From: Clostridiales bacterium
Lineage (GTDB): Bacteria; Bacillota; Clostridia; Lachnospirales; Lachnospiraceae
Assembly: GCA_021204045.1 (NCBI GenBank)
Contig: JAJQAA010000048.1
Span: 1 to 64,000, forward strand
Length of the DNA: 64,000 bases
Direction: 5' to 3'
Below are positions 54,754 through 61,998 of the stretch, piece after piece. Within the stretch, counting starts at the first letter, position 1. Each line of letters begins with the position of its first letter. The notes beneath the pieces were generated by a model. The model was not told where the DNA came from, did not search any database, and saw only the letters and a list, made by a program, of their open reading frames with translations. The position numbers and the translations under genes were made by a program.

Positions 54754-55206
54754 TTACTGGTCAGAAGTGGCTGATTTTTTCCGTCCGAAAGTCTGCCGGG
54801 CACTTTCCTTACACTCTAAATAAGCTTTCATTAGTGCCTGAAAATAGGCGTCTTTTGCTTCTTCGCTGACGGAACCTCCGGCGAAAAGCGCTTGATTTTG
54901 CTGAAGCATTTTCTCCAGATCGAGGGATTCCTTGCGTCCCTCTCTTTTCCTCATTTCTTCCACATATTCCATACGGTCAAGGCCATAGGCCGGATCATCA
55001 ATGTTGTCATCCTTCAGATATTCTGTGGAAACGCCGAGCGCTTTGGCAAGTTTGTAGAGCTGGGCTGCCTGCGGGAAACGTTCGCCGGATTCATAGGTAA
55101 CAATCGTACGGAAACCGATGCCGGCTTTCTCTGCTAGCTGCTTTTGGTTCAGTCCCAGCTGACCTCGGTGGTCCCTCACTTTGTCTTTAAAGGCTTTCAT
55201 GTTCAT
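54754..55206 (-). CDS. XRE-family transcriptional regulator
   Basis: KDKVRDHRGQLGLNQKQLAEKAGIGFRTIVTYESGERFPQAAQLYKLAKALGVSTEYL. Confidence 0.9.
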   Translation of the reverse strand: MNMKAFKDKVRDHRGQLGLNQKQLAEKAGIGFRTIVTYESGERFPQAAQLYKLAKALGVSTEYLKDDNIDDPAYGLDRMEYVEEMRKREGRKESLDLEKMLQQNQALFAGGSVSEEAKDAYFQALMKAYLECKESARQTFGRKKSATSDQ

Positions 55207-55251
55207 TCCCTCCGCTTTGAAAAATGATTTGCGATTTCTTGCAAATTTGTC

Positions 55252-55280
55252 TTGACACATTTGCCAAGAGTTGCTATAAT
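55252..55280 (+). promoter_or_regulatory. Strong promoter toward the dinB-like gene
   Basis: TTGACA - 17 nt - TATAAT. Confidence 0.7.
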
Positions 55281-55394
55281 CCGGCTTAACACAAACAAGC
55301 AAGTATTTGTGACTATATGCAAATTATAAGTTGCGAAATTGAAAATGTCAAGTAAAAACATGCTAAAAATTGCCAAATATGGAGCGAAAATAGG

Positions 55395-56541
55395 ATGGAG
55401 AGAGTGGTTTTACATTCGGATATGAATAACTGTTATGCGAGTATTGAGCTTTTGCACCATCCGGAACTGCGTGGAAGACCGCTGGTGGTCGGAGGAGATC
55501 CGGAGGCGCGGCATGGCATCGTTTTGGCAAAGGACCAGTTTGCAAAGAAAGCAGGCGTGAAGACCGGCATGGCGCTGTGGCAGGCCAAACAGATTTGTCC
55601 GGAAGTTGTCTTCGTGCCGCCGCGTATGGGTCTGTATCTTCGGTTTTCACGGCTGGTGCGGGAGATCTACGCCGATTATACGGATATGCAGGAGCCGTTT
55701 GGGTTGGATGAGTGCTGGCTGGACGTTTCGCAGAGCGGAAGTTATAAGGGCGACGGTATGACGATCGCGAAAGAGATCCGCAACCGGATTAAGTTTGAGC
55801 TGGGTATCACGGTTAGTATCGGCGTTTCGTGGAATAAGATTTTTGCGAAGCTGGGGAGCGACTATAAGAAGCCAGATGCCATCACAGAGATCAGCAGGGA
55901 GAATTACCGGCAGATCGTCTGGCCGCTGCAGGTGGAGGATCTTCTGTATGTGGGCCGTGCGACACAGAAAAAGCTGAACCTCTACGGTATCCATATGATT
56001 GGGGAACTGGCGCGGACCGATCCTGAGCTGCTTCACCGTTGGTTTGGTAAGATGGGATATGTGCTTTCTGTGTTTGCAAATGGAGAAGATCAGACGCCGG
56101 TCTCCATGGAAGATTACCATGCGCCGATTAAGAGTATCGGGAACAGCACGACCACGCCGCGCGATCTGACGACAGATATGGATGTGAAGATCATTGTTTA
56201 TGCTCTGGCGGAGAGTGTGTCGGCAAGGCTGTGTGAAAACAATTTTAAATGTCAGGTGGCGGAGACCGATCAGGAGTGTCGGCGTCCGTGCCTGCGATCT
56301 GGTGCAGGCAGACTGCCCGGTTCAGCTGGATTTGTTCATGAATGAAGAAAAGAGGGAACGTCTTCATCGGATGGATATGACGGTGGATGTGATCCGCAGG
56401 CGCTTTGGATATACGAGTATCCAGCGGGGATTGATGTATCAGGACCGGTTGCTTTCCAGTTTGAATGCGAAGGAAGATCATACGGTCCATCCTCGCGGAT
56501 ATTTCGTGGATGGTAATAAAACGGGCGCATATGCTGGATAG
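55395..56541 (+). pseudogene. Y-family DNA polymerase (DinB/UmuC-like), disrupted by an out-of-frame internal deletion
   Basis: Frame 1: HSDMNNCYASIELLHHPELRGRPLVVGGD...GLDECWLDVS...SARLCENNFKCQV; continues in another frame as RRPIRSVGVRACDLVQADCPVQLDLFMNEEKRERLHRMDMTVDVIRRRFGYTSIQRG. Confidence 0.82.
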
Positions 56542-56584
56542 CGCATAACGGGTAAATGATAAAGAGTCGGAAGGATATGAGAAA

Positions 56585-56842
56585 ATGGGAGAAGTAAAGA
56601 ACTGTAAGGTATATGTGGACGTAGATGTGGAATTCAGTTCGGAAGGGAGAATGCGACCGAAGTGGATTCGGTGGAGGGATGGGCGTATTTTCGAGATTGA
56701 CCGTGTGAAGCAGTGTGTCAGAGCTGCCAGCCGTAAGGCTGGCGGCGCGGGTATTCGGTACACGGTTGTCATTGGCGGTCAGGAATCGCAGCTATATTAC
56801 GAGGAAAATTACAGATGGTTTGTGGAAGCAAAAAATCCGTAA
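56585..56842 (+). CDS. Hypothetical protein of dinB-associated cassette
   Basis: 85-aa ORF with RBS, MGEVKNCKVYVDVDVEFSSEGRMRPKWIRWRDGRIFEIDRVKQ. Confidence 0.6.
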   Translation: MGEVKNCKVYVDVDVEFSSEGRMRPKWIRWRDGRIFEIDRVKQCVRAASRKAGGAGIRYTVVIGGQESQLYYEENYRWFVEAKNP

Positions 56843-56867
56843 CCGTGTCAGGAAGGAGGAGCGTAAA

Positions 56868-57074
56868 GTGGTAAAAACAAATGTGAGGTGCCCTGTCTGC
56901 GGTACTGTCAATTACAACCTGTATCTGGAAGAAACAGGTGGATTCATGGAATGCGAGTGCTGTAAAGCGGTTACTTGTAGCGAACAGGATTTTGAAAAGT
57001 TATTACCCAGAATACCGGTTTTAAAGACAGGGCGGCTTTTGGAACGCACCAGAATCGAGGTGGTGCAATTATGA
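56868..57074 (+). CDS. Small zinc-ribbon protein
   Basis: VVKTNVRCPVCGTVNYNLYLEETGGFMECECCKAVTC (CPVC/CECC); GTG start after AGGAGGAGCG. Confidence 0.6.
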   Translation: MVKTNVRCPVCGTVNYNLYLEETGGFMECECCKAVTCSEQDFEKLLPRIPVLKTGRLLERTRIEVVQL

Positions 57075-57805
57075 TTCTTTCACATAAGGATATTGAGGAG
57101 ATCGCCGCTGCTGTCACAATGGATTTTGACAGGTTCTTTTTTGGAGAAAAAGCCGGGAGGGAGCGAAGCGTCACTCTTGCTATGCCGATTGATCAGCTGG
57201 CCGGTGACTATCTTGGCCTTCAGGTGATATTTTCAGAACTGTCAGCGGACGGGAGCATTATGGGAGTGACTACTTATACGGATACAGAATATGAAACCAT
57301 GGAAGAAGACTGTAACCGGATTCTGACGTTAAAACGCAATCAGGTTGTGTTGGATTTGAGATTTATACAACAGGGGAACATCCGCAGGCTTTGCCCACAG
57401 CGAAGGTTTACACTAGCTCATGAGTGTGCACATCAGATTTTATTTCAACTGGAAGAGGATGAAAAGAAATCATTGCTTCAGAAAGCCTATTCTGAGCGGA
57501 AGGTGCATACACCGCGGACGCTGAAAACGCACGAGGATTGGAATGAATGGCAGGCCAACGCGCTCGGAGCGTCAATCCTGATGCCGCAGACAAAAGCGGA
57601 TTGCGCCATGCGTCTTCTTAACGGTGGGGAAACATTGAAGAGTTATGCAGACCGACTGCACGGCAAAGACAAGGCCTGCGTTGAAGCGTTTTGTTCTGTA
57701 TTCGCAGTTTCCAGAACGGCTGCCTGCATTCGATTGGAGCAACTTGGGTATCTGGGAAAGCATTCCGCCAATGAATATCGGCATTTCGTTGAAGTAGAGG
57801 TGTAG
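57071..57805 (+). CDS. ImmA/IrrE-family metallopeptidase
   Basis: RRFTLAHECAHQILFQLE (HExxH); DWNEWQANALGASILMP. Confidence 0.87.
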   Translation: MILSHKDIEEIAAAVTMDFDRFFFGEKAGRERSVTLAMPIDQLAGDYLGLQVIFSELSADGSIMGVTTYTDTEYETMEEDCNRILTLKRNQVVLDLRFIQQGNIRRLCPQRRFTLAHECAHQILFQLEEDEKKSLLQKAYSERKVHTPRTLKTHEDWNEWQANALGASILMPQTKADCAMRLLNGGETLKSYADRLHGKDKACVEAFCSVFAVSRTAACIRLEQLGYLGKHSANEYRHFVEVEV

Positions 57806-57807
57806 CC

Positions 57808-58032
57808 ATGAGCCGGAATGTCAGAGTTTCCGAGCCACCTCCTGAGGTTCAGAGGAAGATTATAAGGGCAAGGCAGGCAATCGCGGAGCAGGAACCGCGG
57901 ATTATCAAATGCCCATACTGCCGTCATAGCTCCATTGTGGTTTTTGGCGATACGAAAGGCCATGTACAGGAAACGGATTTGATTTATATCATCGCTTGCC
58001 AACGAGATATACAGATTTTTTGTTTTTGGTGA
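57808..58032 (+). pseudogene. Zinc-ribbon protein, probably truncated at C-terminus
   Basis: MSRNVRVSEPPPEVQRKIIRARQAIAEQEPRIIKCPYCRHSSIVVFGDTKGHVQ then ETDLIYIIACQRDIQIFCFW; only one CxxC present. Confidence 0.5.
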
Positions 58033-58327
58033 AAAACTGGGAGACATTTTATAACTTATATATCTTTGATTGATTTGTTTGGAAAGACTTTGTTATTGAA
58101 CAAACCGGCAATGAAAGAATAAAGTTTGTAGAATTAAAGGAAGCTAGGGATGAAAATAATCTTTAGTAGTAACTCATCTCATTTTACTACCAATTTTACT
58201 ACTAAGCGGTAGTAATAACTTGCTAAATCTTGCTCTGGTATGCCATAATCTGTATTTTTAGAGCATTTCACAAAACACTCAAGGAACCTTGCGAAGCAGG
58301 GTATTTCTTGGCATTAGGAGGTATATT

Positions 58328-58453
58328 ATGACACCAATTCGTGTATTAATGGTCTGCCACGGCAATATCCCTAAAAGGCTTAAAGATGCAAGGAAAATCA
58401 AGGGTTCCGGGCGGCTGGAGGGCGCTTACCACACCACAACTACACCAATTTAA
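58328..58453 (+). pseudogene. Stub of low-molecular-weight protein tyrosine phosphatase (P-loop cut)
   Basis: AGGAGGT RBS, then MTPIRVLMVCHGNI|PKRLKDARKIKGSGRLEGAYHTTTTPI*; LMW-PTP N-terminus normally continues CHGNICRSP. Confidence 0.6.
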
Positions 58454-58629
58454 TTTGGGCTAGAGCCTCGATATGACGAAAATAAAAAAGTCTCCGTTGG
58501 AAATCGATCTGCCAGCGGAGGCTTTCACTATATCATGAACTTCGTCCATGATCGACATTCACTGCTCGTCAGAAACATGCGAGCATGTTCCGTCCTCGCT
58601 TGCGCTCATTATATTCAAGGGTTACAAGG

Positions 58630-59964
58630 TTAGCGTTGCTCTAAAGCCAGACCAATCAGCCGATCGGTCTGGTCAGCCATGAACAGCGGAATATTCAGCA
58701 CATCATCATCCAGTTTCAGATTATCCAGAGAGAAACGAATGCGGAGTTTGACCTTATCCGGGAACAGCTCCTTGAATTTCTTCAGGCTCTTGCTGGCCGT
58801 GTTGGCTTCGGATTTAACCTCCACAGGGAAAATATCATTTTCCCGCTGGATGAGGAAATCTACTTCATAAGGAGGATTTGCTTGTGTCCAGTACCTGGGA
58901 ACGACTTCAAACTGTGTGATCAAAGTCTGAAGGACAAAATTTTCCGTTAATGCACCCTTAAATTCTGTAAACAGGCGGTTGCCCTCGCCAAAGGCAGTCG
59001 GTGCCAGCTGCGCCAGACGGCGGAGCAGCCCCACATCTACCAGATAAATCTTAAAGGCAGAGAGATCGTCGTGTGCGGACACAGGAAGGCCGGGCGCAGC
59101 GCTGCGGTAAATCTTGTGTACCAGACGGGCGTCTACCAGCCATTGCAGGGCATCCTCATATTCACGGGCTCTGGCTCCTTCCTTGATAACTTTATAGATG
59201 AACTTTTTGTTCTCTTTTGCCAGCTGGGACGGTATGGATTTCCAGACCAGCGAAATCTTCGGAAATTCATTGACATTGGGGTGCTTCGCAAAATCACGTT
59301 CATAGGCGCCAAGAATTCCAGACAGGGCTTCCTGCATGGCGGAAACATCCCGTGCCTCTGTCCACATCTTTACCGATTCCGGCATGCCGCCGGTCACATA
59401 GTACATTTTCAGTTTTTCATATAGTGGATTAAAAAAAGCATCGGGTATCGGTTCAATCGTTTTTACCGTTTCCAGATATTTCGCCAGGTTTTCATCGCCG
59501 TTTGCCAACAGGAATTCTGTAAAGGTCATCGGATCAATCTGCATGAAGTTGACCTTGCCCACGGGGAAGGAGGAAGGTTTTGCCAGAGCAATGCCCAGCA
59601 GAGAACCGGCGCAGGCAATGTGATACTGCGGCGCGTTTTCGCAGAAATACTTCATGGAGTTGATAACCTTGGGGCAGTCCTGTACCTCGTCAAAAATAAT
59701 AAGAGTTTTTTCCGGCACAATCCTCTGGCCGCTGGCCAGCATCAGATTTTGCAGGATTCGGTCTACGTCCTTGGTCGTTTCAAAAAACTGTTTGTATTCT
59801 TCGTTCTCGTCGAAGTTAAAATATGCGGTGTTTTCATAATAACGGCTGCCGAACTCTTTCAGAATCCAGGTCTTGCCCACCTGTCTGACACCTTTTAAGA
59901 TCAAGGGCTTGCGATAGGGAGAACTCTTCCAGGCCAGCAGTTTGTTTATAATAAATCGCTCCAT
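58630..59964 (-). CDS. AAA ATPase with DUF4143
   Basis: PLILKGVRQVGKTWILKEFGSRYYENTAYFNFDEN; LIIFDEVQDCPKVINSMKYF; VDFLIQRENDIFPVEVKSE (PD-(D/E)xK-like C-term). Confidence 0.9.
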   Translation of the reverse strand: MERFIINKLLAWKSSPYRKPLILKGVRQVGKTWILKEFGSRYYENTAYFNFDENEEYKQFFETTKDVDRILQNLMLASGQRIVPEKTLIIFDEVQDCPKVINSMKYFCENAPQYHIACAGSLLGIALAKPSSFPVGKVNFMQIDPMTFTEFLLANGDENLAKYLETVKTIEPIPDAFFNPLYEKLKMYYVTGGMPESVKMWTEARDVSAMQEALSGILGAYERDFAKHPNVNEFPKISLVWKSIPSQLAKENKKFIYKVIKEGARAREYEDALQWLVDARLVHKIYRSAAPGLPVSAHDDLSAFKIYLVDVGLLRRLAQLAPTAFGEGNRLFTEFKGALTENFVLQTLITQFEVVPRYWTQANPPYEVDFLIQRENDIFPVEVKSEANTASKSLKKFKELFPDKVKLRIRFSLDNLKLDDDVLNIPLFMADQTDRLIGLALEQR

Positions 59965-59975
59965 ATATACGCTCC

Positions 59976-60020
59976 ATCACATTTTTATTTGGGTTTTGGT
60001 GTTCTGTAATCACATTTTTA
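59976..60020. repeat. 45-bp repeat copy A upstream of DUF4143 gene
   Basis: atcacatttttatttgggttttggtgttctgtaatcacattttta. Confidence 0.85.
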
Positions 60021-60053
60021 TTATACGCGGCGACTTGGAAAAATACAACAGAA

Positions 60054-60098
60054 ATCACATGATTATTTGGATTTTGGTGGAATGCAATCACATTTTTA
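60054..60098. repeat. 45-bp repeat copy B upstream of DUF4143 gene
   Basis: atcacatgattatttggattttggtggaatgcaatcacattttta. Confidence 0.85.
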
Positions 60099-60383
60099 TA
60101 AAAAAACGAAGTGCTAATGATAACGGGAAGGGATTGCTATGTCATTAGAAAGAGGGTTATGGTAGAGCGGTTTGGTTATTGCAGGAACAACTATTTGAAT
60201 GATTAAAAACAGTCGTAAAATCAATTGTAAAAATTTGCGATTGATTTTACGGTTACAAAGCAGCAACAATAGGATTATTATTTACAACTTCTACATTGAT
60301 TAAAACATGAAATAGGTTATAATACAAAGAAAAGTTGAGAAAGAGAAATTTTAACACATATAATTCAGGGGAGGAATGCTGTT

Positions 60384-60596
60384 ATGGCACATGCGATGAT
60401 AAAATCAATCTTAGTATCGGAAGTAGTCCGGATGATTGCAGAAAAGTTTCAACTTTCCGAAGAAGAGGCAATGGATCAGTTTTATACATCTGGAACAGCA
60501 GAAGCATTATCTGATGATGAAACTGGTTTATATGGGCAGTCCGCATTGTTTATTTTTGGATTGTTCTGTCAGGAAAAAGCCAGAGCGTTTGAGTAA
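60384..60596 (+). CDS. DUF3791-like small protein
   Basis: MAHAMIKSILVSEVVRMIAEKFQLSEEEAMDQFYTSGTAEALSDDETGLYGQSALFIFGLFCQEK; GGGGA RBS. Confidence 0.65.
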   Translation: MAHAMIKSILVSEVVRMIAEKFQLSEEEAMDQFYTSGTAEALSDDETGLYGQSALFIFGLFCQEKARAFE

Positions 60597-60670
60597 TTAT
60601 TATGCTTTTGGCTGGAAGGGACACAGGATGGTATACTGCTACGTTGTATCTTAAAAGCGTATTGTATGGT

Positions 60671-60711
60671 ATGTGCCACAAATTCAGAAATTTTTTGAAT
60701 TTGTGGCACAT
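60671..60711. terminator. Long perfect hairpin (16-bp arms), possible bidirectional terminator
   Basis: ATGTGCCACAAATTCA-gaaattttt-TGAATTTGTGGCACAT. Confidence 0.6.
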
Positions 60712-60997
60712 GTTTTATGAGAGCATTTCCTGAAGAAAATTGTATGAGGCCTTTCCAAAGCGGAACACACTGTGTTCCGTTTTGAGAAGGTTTCACTACG
60801 GGCTGTTGATGTATGTAAATGAATAATTGAATTGCAAAAACATTTTACACAGATGAAGTCGTTAAGGCGAGCAGGAGTGTTTCAACTCCAGTGATAGATC
60901 AACACCATGTAATACAAACGAATCCTTATGAGCAAAGATAAGTAGTCCGGATGATTCCAGAGCTGCGGTGTAACTGGAATTCTTAATTGATATGTGT

Positions 60998-61375
60998 TTA
61001 ATGATTGCCATATTCTTCCACCACTGCTTTGTTGATTTTGATACAGCTTCCTGTCAGGAGCCGAATCGCTTCCCGCAGTTCATCTGCTATTCCGTCCGTT
61101 ATGGTTCCGCCCTGATTTAAAAATCGGGCAATCTGATTCATATTGTTTCCCAGTTTGTTGATGTCTCTCAGTTCGTCAACGATAGCGCTGTCATTGTGAA
61201 TGATCGGCGCTTGGTAATTGATCTTTTTCCCTGCGATCAATCTCCGGCAGTATTCTGATATAGAGAGATTGGCACTTGCAGTATCGCGGGCAAGCGTTTC
61301 ATAAAGGTCTTCCGTCACGCGGAAACCTATGAATTTTTCTCTCACAGGTGGAAATTGTTTCTTTGGTCTTGCCAT
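60998..61375 (-). CDS. MobC-family mobilization (relaxosome) protein
   Basis: MARPKKQFPPVREKFIGFRVTEDLYETLARDTASANLSISEYCRRLIAGKKINYQ...LRDINKLGNNMNQIARFLNQGG. Confidence 0.88.
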   Translation of the reverse strand: MARPKKQFPPVREKFIGFRVTEDLYETLARDTASANLSISEYCRRLIAGKKINYQAPIIHNDSAIVDELRDINKLGNNMNQIARFLNQGGTITDGIADELREAIRLLTGSCIKINKAVVEEYGNH

Positions 61376-61390
61376 AAAATTTGTACCTCC

Positions 61391-61498
61391 TTTGATAAGC
61401 TCCGGCTTTATCAAAACTGTGACTGCCAGCGGCAGGAACCAATAAGAGAACGCTTGCTGCGAGGTTGCCGCGAGGGTTTGGGGAACCGCAATCCCCAA
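61391..61498 (-). other. oriT-like leader upstream of mobC
   Basis: Inverted repeats TTGGGGA-accgcaa-TCCCCAA (61478-61498) and TTTGATAA-n9-TTATCAAA (61391-61415) in the mobC 5' region. Confidence 0.5.
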
Positions 61499-61761
61499 CA
61501 AGTTGCCTCGGTAACATAACCATGAAAATGAGTTAATGTTAAAAGAGGCGATACTTGCTCTCGATTTGTATGAAAAAGTGTAAGAACGATATATAATCTA
61601 CAACGCACAGTCGCTTCAATTTCATGGCAACAAATAGAATATCCAAGAAATCGAATAAATTTCCAAATAAATATGATTGATGGTTGAATTGCTGACCCTA
61701 GCCCTGTTATAATTATATAAAATGGTGTCTGTAAATATCTATAGCGCGAGGTGTACGCATC

Positions 61762-61971
61762 ATGAAGATAAGTTATAAAAAACTGTGGATTATGTTGATT
61801 GAACGGGATATATCGAAAGCAAAGTTGAGAGAAGAAACAAAAATAGCCGCAGGAACAATGAGTAAGATCAATAAAGGAGAAGAAGTGGCGTTGTCGGTAC
61901 TGCTGCGCATTTGCGATTACTTGGACTGCGATATAGGTGATATCTGTCAGGCGGTACGTGAAGAGAAATAG
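61762..61971 (+). CDS. Small XRE-type HTH regulator (YozG-like)
   Basis: MKISYKKLWIMLIERDISKAKLREETKIAAGTMSKINKGEEVALSVLLRICDYLDCDIGDICQ. Confidence 0.88.
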   Translation: MKISYKKLWIMLIERDISKAKLREETKIAAGTMSKINKGEEVALSVLLRICDYLDCDIGDICQAVREEK

Positions 61972-61998
61972 GATAAAGCAGTGGAAAGGTGAAAAACA

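Noticed and set aside
59834-60091. 85-aa minus-strand ORF with peptide repeats (HQNPN..NV)
   Set aside because: The peptide repeats are translation of the 45-bp regulatory repeats and overlap the promoter and start of the DUF4143 gene in another frame.
59976-60098. CRISPR-like array (repeat-spacer-repeat)
   Set aside because: Only two units, no regular spacers, no cas genes; location right upstream of a gene favours an operator.
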